64,000 bases of DNA from ZC4RG20 sp963782445 (GTDB lineage: Bacteria > Pseudomonadota > Gammaproteobacteria > Steroidobacterales > Rariloculaceae): contig CAWAJM010000001.1 in NCBI GenBank assembly GCA_963782445.1, forward strand, positions 1,736,001 through 1,800,000, in the 5' to 3' direction. Both the position numbers and the translations under genes were made by a program. Position 1 is the stretch's first letter. Every line of letters starts with the position of its first letter. This document shows, piece after piece, positions 52,774 to 62,659 of this stretch. The notes below the pieces were generated by a model. It had not been told where the DNA came from. It saw only the letters and a program-made list of their open reading frames with translations, and did not search any database.

Positions 52774-53550
52774 CTACAGCCGCCCGCTCCGCTTCGACAG
52801 CAGCGACAGCACGAAGAGCGCGGCCCCGACGAGAATGATCGCCGGCCCGGCCGGGAACCCGGCCGCGTGCGCGACGACGATGCCGACGACGCTCGATACG
52901 ACGCCGATGCCCGCGCTGACGAACGCGTACTGGTGCATGTTGGCGCTGATCATGCGCGCCGTGGCCGGCGGCACGATCACGAGTGCGCCGACGAGCAGCG
53001 AGCCCGTGACCTTGACGCCGACGGCCACGACGAGCGCGACGGCGCCGAGATACAGCAGGTTGTAGCGCTTTGCCCCGATGCCCTCGACGGCGGCGAGGTC
53101 GGGCGCGATGCCGATCAGCATCATGCCGCGATAGATGCGGCGAACGACGACGCATACGACGCTCGAGACCACGACGGCCGTGACGGCTCCCACGGCCGTA
53201 ACGTGAGAGATGTCGCCGAGCAGGCTCTCGAGCAGGTCGGGCTGAGGCACGACGAGAAAGCCGAGCGCGAGACTCGAGACGAAGACGATGCCGACCAGCG
53301 TCTCCAGCGAAAGCAGCGTTTTTTCGCCGAGCTGCCAGATCAGCAGGATGCCGACCGCGAGCGACGCGAAGGCTCCAAAGGCGGCGTCGATGCCGAAGGC
53401 GAACGCGAGCCCCATGCCGGGCAGCGCCACGTGGCCCAGAGCGTCGCCGACGAGCGCCATGCGGCGTGTGATCATGAGTGAGCCGAGATAGCCGGCCGCC
53501 CCGCCCACGAAGGCGCCCACGACGAGGCTGAAGAACAGCGAGTCAACCAT
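52774..53550 (-). CDS. zinc/manganese-type ABC importer permease (ZnuB/MntB family)
   Basis: This 258-residue ABC-3 permease has about eight membrane segments and the family signatures SLMITRRMALVGDALGHVALPG and GSLLVGALVIVPPATARM. Such permeases import Zn(II) or Mn(II). ATG 53550 overlaps the stop of the ATPase gene by 8 bp. No metal-binding protein gene (ZnuA type) follows, so that subunit must be encoded elsewhere or the operon is incomplete. Confidence 0.85.
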   Translation of the reverse strand: MVDSLFFSLVVGAFVGGAAGYLGSLMITRRMALVGDALGHVALPGMGLAFAFGIDAAFGAFASLAVGILLIWQLGEKTLLSLETLVGIVFVSSLALGFLVVPQPDLLESLLGDISHVTAVGAVTAVVVSSVVCVVVRRIYRGMMLIGIAPDLAAVEGIGAKRYNLLYLGAVALVVAVGVKVTGSLLVGALVIVPPATARMISANMHQYAFVSAGIGVVSSVVGIVVAHAAGFPAGPAIILVGAALFVLSLLSKRSGRL

Positions 53551-54274
53551 GCGAGTGCCGGTAGAACTTGGCGTCGGTGCCATAAACACCGCGCAGCACC
53601 TCGGGGTCGAGGATCGTCTTCGGCTCGCCGTAGCAGGCCACGGTGTTGTTGATGCAGAGGGCGTGATCGGCTTCGCTGGAGACGGTGCTCAGATCGTGGG
53701 TCACGAGGATCATCGAGAGACGCCTTTCGCGGCGCGTGCGCCGCAGCAGCTTGTTGATCGTCTCCTCGCCGCCGATGTCCACGCCGGCCGTCGGCTCGTC
53801 GAAGAGGATCACGTTCGGGTCGTTCATGAGCGCCCAGGCGACGAGCGTGCGTTGAAACTGGCCCGACGAGAGCAGTCCGAGCGGCTTGGTCGAGAACGCC
53901 GGGTCGGTGATGCCGACCCCCCGGAGCAGCGCCGGAACGTCGCGGCGCGGACCCCCACGCAGCGCGAAGAAGTCTGCGACGGTCACCGGCAGCTCGCGGT
54001 TCAGCGGGATGCGCTGCGGCACATAGCCGATGCGCGCGTCGGACCGCCAATCGACGCGGCCGCCGTGCGGCAGCAGCCCGAGCAAGGAGCGCAGCAGCAC
54101 GGTCTTGCCGGCGCCGTTGGGGCCGAGGATCACGAGCGTTTCCTGATCCGCGAGGTCGAAACTGAGCCGATCGAGCACGAGCTTACCGTCGAGCTCGACG
54201 GTCAGGTCGCGGACGCTGAGAATGGGGTCGCGGTTCTCCAAGGGCTGTCCTTCGGCGGGCGCAAAGAACGGCAA
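53543..54274 (-). CDS. zinc/manganese-type ABC importer ATPase (ZnuC family)
   Basis: This 243-residue ATPase has Walker A GPNGAGKTV, signature LSSGQFQRTLVA (a Ser in place of the first Gly) and Walker B NVILFDEPTAGVD. The C-terminus CYGEPKTILDPEVLRGVYG is typical of metal-importer ATPases. It pairs with the overlapping permease gene. The exact metal cannot be told from the sequence, and no Zur or Fur box is evident upstream. Confidence 0.85.
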   Translation of the reverse strand: MPFFAPAEGQPLENRDPILSVRDLTVELDGKLVLDRLSFDLADQETLVILGPNGAGKTVLLRSLLGLLPHGGRVDWRSDARIGYVPQRIPLNRELPVTVADFFALRGGPRRDVPALLRGVGITDPAFSTKPLGLLSSGQFQRTLVAWALMNDPNVILFDEPTAGVDIGGEETINKLLRRTRRERRLSMILVTHDLSTVSSEADHALCINNTVACYGEPKTILDPEVLRGVYGTDAKFYRHSHG

Positions 54275-54308
54275 GTATAAACGTCCGCGGCCGCCGAGCA
54301 GCGCTGAG

Positions 54309-55619
54309 CTACTCTATTTCCTCTTCCAGTGCGGCGGCGTCGCCCAGTGTGCCCGGAAGAATGCCTTTCTCGACGTAAATGGGCCGCGCCTTCTCCCTTA
54401 GGCCGGGCAGGCGCCATGCGAACACTGCCGCGCCGAGAATGCACACGAGGCCGCCCGCGGTCAGGGTCAGCGGGGCACCTATGGTCCCGGCAACGGCGCC
54501 CGCCAAGAGGCTCCCGAAGGTCGCCATGCCGATGAAGGCCATCGTATAGAGCGCCATGACCCGGCCGCGCATGTGCTCCTTGACGAGGGTCTGGATGAGC
54601 GTGTTGCTCGCGGCCAGGTGGAGCATGAAGCCGACGCCCATGGAGACCATTAGCAGCAGCGAGGCGGCCAGCGAGCGCGAAAGGCCGACGCCGGCGAGGC
54701 TCGCGCCGAACAGCCCCGCGGCGAGCGGGATCAGCCCGCCGAGCCCGAGCACGCTGCGCCGCGAGGCCAGATACAGCGCGCCGAGCAGCGCGCCCACGCC
54801 CATGGCGGCCATGAGGAAGCCGAGTGTGTGTGCGCCGCCGCCGAGCGTCTGGGCCGCAATGACCGGCATGAGGACGCGGTACGGGATGCCGGCGACCCCG
54901 ACGAGCGCGAGCAGCAGCAGGATCGAGCGGATCGGTCCGAAACCGAAAGCGTAGCGAAGGCCGTCGCCGAGATCGTGCAGCAGCTTCTTCTTGCCGGCGC
55001 CGCGCGGGCCGGCGGCGACGTTCATGAGCAGCAGCGAGACGACGACGGCCACATAGCTCATGCCGTCGGCGAAGAAGCACCAGCCCTCGCCGGCGGCGGC
55101 GACGATGAGTCCCGCGAGGCTCGGGCCGATGAGCCGGGCGCCGTTGACCATCGTGGAGTTCAGCGCGACGGCGTTCGAGAGATCGGCCCGGTCTTCGATG
55201 AGGTCGATGAGCAGCGACTGTCGCGTCGGCATGTCGAAGGCGTTGATGATACCCTGGAAGACCTGCAGAGCGATGATCTCCCAAACCCGGACGCTTCCGG
55301 AGAGCACGAGCGCGGCGAGCGTGAACGATTGCAGCATCGCGAGTATCTGCGTCGCGACGAGCAGATGGTGGCGGTTCAAACGGTCCACCCAGACGCCGGC
55401 GAACGAGGCGAGCAGGAACGTCGGAACTTGGCCGGCGAAGCCCAGCAGCCCCAGCAGCGCGGCCGAGTGAGTGAGCCGCCAGATAAGCCAGCTCGTCGCG
55501 AGCCGGGTCATCCACGTGCCGATCAGCGAGATGCTTTGGCCGCCGAAGAAGAGCCGATAGTTGCGGTGGCGCAGCGCGCGCAGGGTCGCCGGAAGACGGC
55601 CCGCATTGGGAGTGGCCAT
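54309..55619 (-). CDS. MFS transporter (EntS-like exporter family)
   Basis: This 436-residue protein has twelve predicted membrane segments and the opening LRHRNYRLFFGGQSISLIGTW typical of the EntS/MFS-3 branch, plus the loop motif GVWVDRLNRHHLL. Relatives export siderophores or drugs. The start is ATG 55619; the 15 residues upstream are not conserved. It ends 34 bp from the metal-importer operon on the same strand but has its own intergenic gap upstream, divergent from the DegP-like gene. Confidence 0.85.
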   Translation of the reverse strand: MATPNAGRLPATLRALRHRNYRLFFGGQSISLIGTWMTRLATSWLIWRLTHSAALLGLLGFAGQVPTFLLASFAGVWVDRLNRHHLLVATQILAMLQSFTLAALVLSGSVRVWEIIALQVFQGIINAFDMPTRQSLLIDLIEDRADLSNAVALNSTMVNGARLIGPSLAGLIVAAAGEGWCFFADGMSYVAVVVSLLLMNVAAGPRGAGKKKLLHDLGDGLRYAFGFGPIRSILLLLALVGVAGIPYRVLMPVIAAQTLGGGAHTLGFLMAAMGVGALLGALYLASRRSVLGLGGLIPLAAGLFGASLAGVGLSRSLAASLLLMVSMGVGFMLHLAASNTLIQTLVKEHMRGRVMALYTMAFIGMATFGSLLAGAVAGTIGAPLTLTAGGLVCILGAAVFAWRLPGLREKARPIYVEKGILPGTLGDAAALEEEIE

Positions 55620-55796
55620 AGGAATCGGGAATCGAGCATGGAGTCCACCCGGATCGTAGTGCAATCACCGGTGCAGAGTACATGCGGACGAACCGGGAGC
55701 GTCCGGGGGGCGCCCCCCGTAGTTTCACAGGCGGAACGGTTCTCGCATCTGGCACGGATCCTGTACGTACGGTCTCGGGCGAACGGAGACGATGTC

Positions 55797-57229
55797 ATGA
55801 ACAAGGGCTTACAGGGATGTCGCGCGGCAAGAGCCGCGATCATTTGGCTGCCGGCGGCGCTCGTTGCGGCGACGCTGGCCGCTCCCGTCGGGGCGCAGCT
55901 GGCTTCCGCGGCGTCGGCGTCCGGGTCGCTCTCGGCCTCGGCCCGCCAGGGCAAGGCGACCCTCGACTCGGTCAGCGCCGCCTTCGAGACGGCCGCGGCC
56001 AATTGTTCGGCGGGCCGTCCTTTCACCCGGTTTTCGGGGATTCCCCCCAGGGCCGTGAACGCACCGTCAGCGCGCTCGGCTCGGGCGTCATCGTCTCGTC
56101 TGACGGCTATATCCTGACCAACGCTCACGTCGTCAAAGGCTCGGTCGAGCTCACGGTCGAGCTGCCGAGCGGCAAGCGCGTTCCAGCGCGCGTCGTGGGT
56201 ACCGATCCGGATACGGACCTCGCGGTCATCAAGGTCGATGCGACCGGGCTGCCGGCCGCGACTTTCGGCAATTCGGACACTGTGAAGATCGGCGAATGGG
56301 TCATCGCCGTCGGTAATCCGTTCGAGCTGCTTCATACGACGACAGCGGGCATCGTCAGCGCCAAAGGGCGCGCGGACGTCGGCATCAGCAATTACGAGGA
56401 CTTCATTCAGACCGACGCGGCCGTGAATCCGGGCAACAGCGGCGGGGCGCTGGCTAACCTCGACGGACAGGTCATCGGCATCAACGCCGCGATCAGCAGC
56501 CCATCCGGCGGCTCGGTCGGGCTCGGTTTCGCCATTCCCATCAATATGGCCATGCACATCATGCACGCGCTCAAGGCAAACGGCCGCGTGGTCCGCGGCT
56601 ACCTCGGCGTGCTGCTGCAGCAGCTCACGCCTGACTTGCAGAGGGCGCTCGGGATTCCCGCCTCGGCCAAGGGCGTGCTCATCGGCAGCGTCCAGCGCGG
56701 CGGCCCGGCGGCCAAGGCGGGTCTGCGCCAAGGCGACGTTGTGACCGCGTTCGACGGCCAGACCGTCGACGACGTGGGCGACCTGCGCAATCTCGTCGCG
56801 GGCCTGGCGCCGCAGTCGCAAGTCCAGGTCGGGATCGTCCGCAACGGTGCGCCGATGACGCTCGGTGCGACCTTGAGCGAGAAGCCGCAGCCGGAGCAGC
56901 AAGCCCCAGGTGCGGAGCAAGGCAGCTCGGATGCGCAGGATCCGCAGCCGCAGCGCCTCGGCCTCGTCGTCGAGACCCTGAGTCCGGAACTCGCACAGCG
57001 GCTCGGCTACGACGGCGAGCGGGGCGCGCTCGTGGTCCGTGTCATGTCCGGCGGCGTTGCAGAAAGCGCCGGTCTGCAGCGCGGCGACCTCATCAAGAAG
57101 GTCGGGCAGCAGGCGGTGGCCTCGGCGAACGAGTTGGCCGGGCAGGTCGCAGGCCTCGATACCGGACCGACCGCGCTGCTCGTGCAGCGCGAGGACAAGA
57201 CGTTCTTCGTCGCTATCGAGGTGCCTTGA
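55797..57229 (+). pseudogene. DegP/HtrA-like periplasmic serine protease with an N-terminal frameshift
   Basis: The signal peptide (MNKGLQGC, then IIWLPAALVAATLAAPVGAQ) is in one frame from ATG 55797 to about 56000. From about 56003 the protein continues in another frame with FGGPSFHPVFGDSPQGRE. The trypsin-like core has the full triad: His in LTNAHVVKG, Asp in PDTDLAVIK and Ser in NPGNSGGAL. Two PDZ domains follow (starting near GYLGVLLQQL and RLGLVVETL). The usual PAVVNI strand before the loop is not visible in any frame, so the junction has more than a simple shift. Whether it is an assembly error or true decay is open. Confidence 0.75.
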
Positions 57230-57279
57230 GCGGGCGGTGTCTGGACCGGCGGGAGGTGTCTCGAGCGGGCTGCGTCGAT

Positions 57280-57642
57280 TCAGCCTTTCGGCGGCTGCGG
57301 CGGCGGGCCGGACATCGGTTCGAAGGATTTGAACCAGCAGCGCTCGCCGTCGACGAGGATCGAGCTGAACTTATCGAGACTGCCGAGCGTATCGGTCACG
57401 AATGCGATCCGAATGGCGAAGGGCAGCTGCTCGCAGGGTGACCAGAAGGTGATGCGATACCACTTTCGGTTCTGACTCTCGACGTAGAGCTCGTTGGCGC
57501 GGTCCGAGCGCCAGTTGCGGATGTTGCCGAGATTCGCAAACGGAATGCTCGTGTGACGCTGCTCGCCATGCGCGGAACCGGCTCCCGCGAGGCAGGCGAA
57601 CGAAACGGCGGTCACTGCAAGTCCTCTTAGGACAACGTTCAT
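57280..57642 (-). CDS. DUF6491-like secreted protein
   Basis: This 120-residue product has a signal peptide (VVLRGLAVTAVSFACLAGAGSAHG) and a mature domain with IRNWRSDRANELYVESQNRKWYRITFWSPC in pieces typical of DUF6491. The two Cys (in FWSPCEQ and GERCWF) probably form a disulfide. The function of the family is unknown; members are common in Xanthomonadales-like Gammaproteobacteria. ATG 57642 is chosen because the signal peptide starts there. It is convergent with the DegP-like gene, 50 bp apart. Confidence 0.7.
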   Translation of the reverse strand: MNVVLRGLAVTAVSFACLAGAGSAHGEQRHTSIPFANLGNIRNWRSDRANELYVESQNRKWYRITFWSPCEQLPFAIRIAFVTDTLGSLDKFSSILVDGERCWFKSFEPMSGPPPQPPKG

Positions 57643-57859
57643 CGCGTCGATCTCCTTGGCCTGTAGAATTGAGTGCACCTAGTTGCCCTAAGCTAGCGAA
57701 GCCGGGCCGGGCCGCCTACGGGTACGAACCCGTGGTGCCCGGGTGCGGGAAATGTCGACGGCCGGGGCGATCCGGGCTCCGCGATGCCGGGGGGGCGGCA
57801 GCGGACGGCGACGCTTTCTCCCGGGGCCGAGGCGGCGCGTGGGCGCCGCAGGAATTCGG

Positions 57860-58900
57860 CTAACAGATCCGCGGCAGCTGCTCGCCGCTCAGCATGTCGA
57901 GCGCGCGAAGGGTGCCGAGCGGTCCGCGGCACGCGACGCGGCCCGCCGCATCCGCGTGGACTCGGCCGATCAGGGCCGCGCCGCGGCCGACCTCGTGCCT
58001 GCGCAGCACGTCGACCGTACGCTCGGCCGCGGCCGCCGGCACGAAGGCGGCGAAGCGGCCTTCGTTCGCGACGTGCAGCACGTCGAGTCCGAGCAGCTCG
58101 CAGGCCGCGCGGACGTCGTCGCGGACCGGAATCAGCGTCTCGTCGAGCTCGATGCCGACGTGCGCGGCCTCGGCGATTTCCACGGCCGCGCTCGCGAGGC
58201 CGCCGCGCGTCAGATCCCGCAGGCAATGCACTTCGATGCCCGCCTCGAGCAGCGCGAGCGCGGCCGCGGCGACGCTCGCGCAGTCGCTCTCGATGACGGT
58301 CTCGAAGCCGAGCGCGTCGCGGGCCGCCATGACGGCGATGCCGTGGCGGCCGATGTCACCGCTCAGGATGACGGCATCACCCGCCCGAACGCGCGCCGGC
58401 AGAATCGGGACGGGCGCCAGGATGCGGCCCAAGCCCGCCGTGTTCACGAACAGCCCGTCCGCCTTGCCGCGGTCGACGACCTTGGTATCGCCCGTCACGA
58501 CGCGTACGCCGGCGGAATCCGCGGCCGCGCGCATCGATGCGAGCAGCCGCCGCAGCAGGTCGAGCGGGAGACCCTCCTCGACGATGAGCCCGACCGAGAG
58601 GCACAGCGGGCGGGCGCCGCACATCGCGAGGTCGTTGACCGTGCCGTTCACGGCCAGCGTGCCGATGTCGCCGCCAGGGAAGACGAGCGGCCGGACTACA
58701 TAGGAATCCGTCGTGAACGCGATGGGGCCGCCGGGGTCGAGCGTTGCGCCGTCGTGCCGGGTATCGAGCGCGGGGTCCCCGAGCGCGGGCCGCACGAGCG
58801 TATCGAGCAGACGCGCCATGGCGCGCCCGCCGCCGCCGTCCGCGAGCTTGACGACGCCCTCGTCCCCGGCCGCCACTGGGGAGTGCGGTCCGACGCTCAC
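57860..58900 (-). CDS. hypE: hydrogenase maturation protein HypE
   Basis: This 346-residue enzyme dehydrates the thiocarbamate on its C-terminal Cys to form the cyanide ligand of the [NiFe] centre. The PurM-like ATP-binding fold is clear (FTTDSYVVRPLVFPGGDIGTLAV), and the protein ends in the essential PRIC tail. The start is GTG 58900, overlapping the hypD stop (GTGA). It is the last gene of the hyp operon. Confidence 0.95.
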   Translation of the reverse strand: MSVGPHSPVAAGDEGVVKLADGGGGRAMARLLDTLVRPALGDPALDTRHDGATLDPGGPIAFTTDSYVVRPLVFPGGDIGTLAVNGTVNDLAMCGARPLCLSVGLIVEEGLPLDLLRRLLASMRAAADSAGVRVVTGDTKVVDRGKADGLFVNTAGLGRILAPVPILPARVRAGDAVILSGDIGRHGIAVMAARDALGFETVIESDCASVAAAALALLEAGIEVHCLRDLTRGGLASAAVEIAEAAHVGIELDETLIPVRDDVRAACELLGLDVLHVANEGRFAAFVPAAAAERTVDVLRRHEVGRGAALIGRVHADAAGRVACRGPLGTLRALDMLSGEQLPRIC

Positions 58901-60009
58901 GCCGAGGACGCCGCGGGCGCACGGCCCGAATTGCGGAACCTGAAGTAAGCGGCGCACGCGCCCTCGCTCGAGACCATCGTGACGCCGAGCGGATGCTCGG
59001 GCGTGCAGCGCGTGCCGAAGGCCGGACAGTCGGGCGGCTTGCACGCGCCGCGCAGCACGAGGCCGCTCCTGCATTCTCCTCGCTGCTCCGCGGCGAGCCG
59101 GACGGCGCCGAAGCGCCGTTCCGCGTCGAGCTCGGCGTAGGCGTCGGCGAGCCCGAGGCCGCTGGCGGGAATGTCGCCGAACCCGCGCCAGCGCCGCGGC
59201 ACGACGCGGAAGACTTCGGCGAGCATCGCGCGCGCCGGCGCATTGCCGGTGCGCCGCACCGAGCGGCTGTACTGGTTCTCGACTTCGGCCCGGCCCTGCT
59301 CGAGCTGCCGCACGCAGAGGTAGACGCCCTCGAGGATGTCGAGCGGCTCGAAGCCCGTGACGACGATCGGGACGCGGTAGCGGGCCGCGATCGGCTCGTA
59401 CTCCTCGTAGCCCATGATCGTGCAGACATGGCCCGCCGCGAGGAAGCCTTGGACGCGGTTGGCGGGCGATTCGAGCAGCGCCCGCATCGCGGGCGGCACG
59501 AGCACGTGCGAGGCGAGCAGGGTGAAGTTCGCGAGTCCTTCGCGCTTGGCGCGGTAGCAGGCCATCGCGTTCGCGGGCGCCGTGGTCTCGAATCCCACGG
59601 CAAAGAAGACGACCTCGCGCTCGGGCGCGGCGCGCGCGATCGCGACCGCATCGAGCGGCGAGTAGACGACGCGTACGTCGCCCCCGCGGGCCTTGGCGCC
59701 GGCCAGGTCTCCGGCCGTGCCCGGCACGCGCAGCATGTCGCCGAAAGAGCAGAGCGTGATGCCGGGCAGTGCGGCGAGCTCGATGGCCTTGTCGACGTAC
59801 TCGGTCGGCGTCACGCAGACCGGGCAGCCCGGGCCGTGCACGAGGGTCAGGCCTGCGGGCAGCAGTTCGTCGAGGCCGTGGCGCACGATCGAATGCGTCT
59901 GACCCCCGCAGACCTCCATGAGCGTCCAGGGGCGCGTCGCCGTGCGGCGGATGGCCGCGACGAAGCGGCGCGCGGCGTCGGCGCTACGGTATTCGTCGCG
60001 GAATTTCAT
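58897..60009 (-). CDS. hypD: hydrogenase maturation protein HypD
   Basis: This 370-residue iron-sulfur protein forms, with HypC, the scaffold on which Fe(CN)2CO is built. Key segments are MEVCGGQTHSIVRHG, HGPGCPVCVTP and the C-terminal Cys cluster (RGACKPPDCPAFGTRC). The start is ATG 60009, which overlaps the hypC stop by 4 bp; upstream open frame is antisense noise. Confidence 0.95.
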   Translation of the reverse strand: MKFRDEYRSADAARRFVAAIRRTATRPWTLMEVCGGQTHSIVRHGLDELLPAGLTLVHGPGCPVCVTPTEYVDKAIELAALPGITLCSFGDMLRVPGTAGDLAGAKARGGDVRVVYSPLDAVAIARAAPEREVVFFAVGFETTAPANAMACYRAKREGLANFTLLASHVLVPPAMRALLESPANRVQGFLAAGHVCTIMGYEEYEPIAARYRVPIVVTGFEPLDILEGVYLCVRQLEQGRAEVENQYSRSVRRTGNAPARAMLAEVFRVVPRRWRGFGDIPASGLGLADAYAELDAERRFGAVRLAAEQRGECRSGLVLRGACKPPDCPAFGTRCTPEHPLGVTMVSSEGACAAYFRFRNSGRAPAASSA

Positions 60010-60272
60010 GCGTTCTCCTCGGCGGCGTCGGGCCCGGCTTCGCCGAGCGCGTCGAGCTCGCGCAGCTGTGCGAACACGCGCGCCGCTTCGGCTGCGTCCA
60101 GCACCGTGATCGCGAAGCCGACGTGCACGAGCACGTAGTCGTCGACGCCTGCCTCGGGCACGTAGGCGAGATTGATCTCCTTGACGACGCCGCCGAAGTC
60201 GACGCGCCCGACGCGCGTGAGCGGCTCCTCGCCCGTGAGACTCAAGATCCGGCCCGGCACGGCTAGGCACAT
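60006..60272 (-). CDS. hypC: hydrogenase maturation chaperone HypC
   Basis: This 88-residue protein starts MCLAVPGRI, with the essential Cys2 that binds the iron complex and the hydrogenase precursor. The beta-barrel continues with VDFGGVVKEINLAYVPEAGVDDYVLVH. ATG 60272 overlaps hypF by 10 bp. The C-terminal 15 residues are acidic and variable. Confidence 0.95.
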   Translation of the reverse strand: MCLAVPGRILSLTGEEPLTRVGRVDFGGVVKEINLAYVPEAGVDDYVLVHVGFAITVLDAAEAARVFAQLRELDALGEAGPDAAEENA

Positions 60273-62653
60273 GGCGATGCCCCTTCGCGCTCCGCGGCCG
60301 TTTCCCGCGCGAGCGACCATGCGGCCCACGCCGCTTGGCCGAGCGCGAGGCCGCCGTCGTTCGGGGGCACGCGTTCGTGGCGGAGCGGCTCTAGCCCCAC
60401 GCGCTCGAGCGCCCGCACGGCGGCTGCCGTGAGCCGCGCGTTCTGGAAGCACCCACCGGTCAGGGCGACGCGGCGCTCGCCGATGCGCCGAGCGACGGCC
60501 GCGATCGCGTCGGCGAGGCCGAAATGCAGCGCGGCCGATATCGCGCCCGGTGCGGTGCCGGCTTCGCTGTCGGCGAGCGCGGCCTCGAGGGCCGGCTGCC
60601 AATCGAGGACCAGCGGCGCACCTTCGCGAAGAGCGAAAGGGTAGCCGCGGCCCGGCTCGATGCCGTCGGCTGCCCACTCGAGCGCGCTGGCGGCCTCGGC
60701 CTCGTAGCGCGCGCGCTGGACGAGGTCCGTCAGCGCGGCGAACGCATCGAACAGGCGCCCGACGCTCGAGCAGCGCGGCGCGTTGAGGTTCCGCTCGAGG
60801 GCCCGGCGCAGCACTCGGCGCTCGGCCGGTGTGAACGCCGCAAGCGGCGCGAGCTCGCGCAGCGCGAAGGCGCGCTCGCCGAATGCCTCGTAGAGCAGGC
60901 CAAGCGCCGCGCGGCGCGGTTCAAGCACCGCCGCGTCGCCGCCCGGCAGCGCAAAGCCGCGAAGATGCGCGACGCGCCGCCAGGCGCCGCCGGCGAGCAC
61001 GAGAAATTCGCCGCCCCAGATCGTGCCGTCGGGCCCGAAGCCGCCGCCGTCGAAGGCCACGCCGAGCAGCGGCGGGGCGACGCCGTGCTCCGCGGCACAG
61101 GCCGCGACGTGGGCGACATGGTGCTGCACGCCGAGCGTCCGCGGGCGCGCGGTGGGCCGTGCCCGATCCGCGGCAGGGCCGCCTGCGCGGCCAGCCGCCG
61201 CGTCCGCCTCCATCTGTGCCGTCCGCGTCGTCGCGTAATCCGGATGCAGGTCATGGACGAGGAGCCGCGTCGGGAGCGCATGGGTGCGCACGAGGTCCGC
61301 GCGCACGGCCGCGTGAGCGGCGCGCAGGCCGTGAGAGGCGAGGTCGCCGACGTGCTGGCTCAGCACAGCCGACCCCGCTGCAGTCGCCGCGACCGAAGTT
61401 TTTAGGTGGCCGCCCAGCGCCACCGTGCCCGCCGCCGCCCCGGGCAGCGCGACGACGGTCGGCGCATGGCCGCGGCCCGCACGCAGCACGAGCGCGCGGC
61501 CGGCCGCAACACGGACGACGCTGTCGTCGACGGGTCGCAGGATCGGCCGGTCGTGCACGAGGAACAGGTCGGCCAAACCGCCGAGGCGCTGCACGGCCTC
61601 GGCCTCGTCGAAGACGAGAGGCTCGCCGGCCGCATTGGCGCTCGTCGCCACGACGGGAAAGCCGAGCTCGCGCAGCAACAGGTGATGCAGCCCGGAGTAG
61701 GGCAGCAGGGCGCCGACCGAAGGCAGATCGGGGGCAACGGCGTCAGCGAGCGCCGCGCCCGTGCGCCGCAGCAGCACGATGGGGCGTGCGGGGCCTGCGA
61801 GCAGCGCCGCCTCGAGCGGCGATACGCGGCACTCGACACGCAGCGCCTCCAGCGAGCCGAACAGCACCGCGAAGGGCTTGCCCGGCCGCCGCTTGAGCTG
61901 TCGGAGGCGGCGGACGGCGCGCTCGTCGCGCGCGTCGGTGAGCAGATGAAAGCCGCCGACGCCCTTGACGGCGACGATGCGGCCCGCGGCGAGGGCGGCG
62001 GCCGCCGCGTGCAGCGCGGCGTCGCGCTCGGCCAGCAGCCGGCCGTCGGGCGCCTGCAGGGCGAGCCGCGGGCCGCAAACGGGGCAGGCATTCGGCTCGG
62101 CGTGGAAGCGCCGATCGGCCGGGTTCTCGTATTCGGCTTGGCACGCGGCACAGAGCGCGAAGCCCTTCATCGACGTGCGGCCCCGGTCGTACGGGAGGCG
62201 CTCGACGATCGTGTAGCGCGGGCCGCACGCCGTGCAGTTCACGAACGGGTAGCGGTAGCGTCGGTCGGCGGGGTCGAACAGCTCGGCCAGGCAGTCGCCG
62301 CAGGTCGCAAGATCCGGTAACACGCGGGCGGCAGGCGATCCTTGCGAGAGGCTTTCGAGGATCGCGAAGCCGGGCTGCCCGGCGGGCGGCACGGCGCGGG
62401 GATCGACCCGCGTCACGGCCGCATGCCGCGGGGGGGCCGTGCGCAGCGCATCGAGGAGCGCGTGCACGGCCGCGGGCGCGCCCTCCGCCTCGACGAGCAG
62501 TCCGCGCGGCGTGTTCCTGACCCAGCCGGCGAGCCCGAGCGCCGCGGCGCGCCGGTAGACGAACGGTCGGAAGCCCACGCCCTGCACGGCCCCCTCCACG
62601 GCGATCCGCAGGCGGATCGGGTCGGGTGCATCCACCGGCTCCGGCACGGCCAT
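60263..62653 (-). CDS. hypF: carbamoyltransferase HypF
   Basis: This 796-residue enzyme uses carbamoyl phosphate and ATP to make the carbamoyl group that HypE turns into cyanide. Domains in order: acylphosphatase-like (VEGAVQGVGFRPFVYR, residues about 15-100), paired zinc fingers (CGDCLAELFDP, CTACGPRY, CAACQAEY, CPVCGP), YrdC-like (IVAVKGVGGFHLLTDA) and Kae1-like (QHHVAHVAACAAEH; LTGGCFQNARLT). Length is normal. It lies 6 bp after hypA. Confidence 0.95.
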   Translation of the reverse strand: MAVPEPVDAPDPIRLRIAVEGAVQGVGFRPFVYRRAAALGLAGWVRNTPRGLLVEAEGAPAAVHALLDALRTAPPRHAAVTRVDPRAVPPAGQPGFAILESLSQGSPAARVLPDLATCGDCLAELFDPADRRYRYPFVNCTACGPRYTIVERLPYDRGRTSMKGFALCAACQAEYENPADRRFHAEPNACPVCGPRLALQAPDGRLLAERDAALHAAAAALAAGRIVAVKGVGGFHLLTDARDERAVRRLRQLKRRPGKPFAVLFGSLEALRVECRVSPLEAALLAGPARPIVLLRRTGAALADAVAPDLPSVGALLPYSGLHHLLLRELGFPVVATSANAAGEPLVFDEAEAVQRLGGLADLFLVHDRPILRPVDDSVVRVAAGRALVLRAGRGHAPTVVALPGAAAGTVALGGHLKTSVAATAAGSAVLSQHVGDLASHGLRAAHAAVRADLVRTHALPTRLLVHDLHPDYATTRTAQMEADAAAGRAGGPAADRARPTARPRTLGVQHHVAHVAACAAEHGVAPPLLGVAFDGGGFGPDGTIWGGEFLVLAGGAWRRVAHLRGFALPGGDAAVLEPRRAALGLLYEAFGERAFALRELAPLAAFTPAERRVLRRALERNLNAPRCSSVGRLFDAFAALTDLVQRARYEAEAASALEWAADGIEPGRGYPFALREGAPLVLDWQPALEAALADSEAGTAPGAISAALHFGLADAIAAVARRIGERRVALTGGCFQNARLTAAAVRALERVGLEPLRHERVPPNDGGLALGQAAWAAWSLARETAAEREGASPCA

Positions 62654-62659
62654 CGGCGT

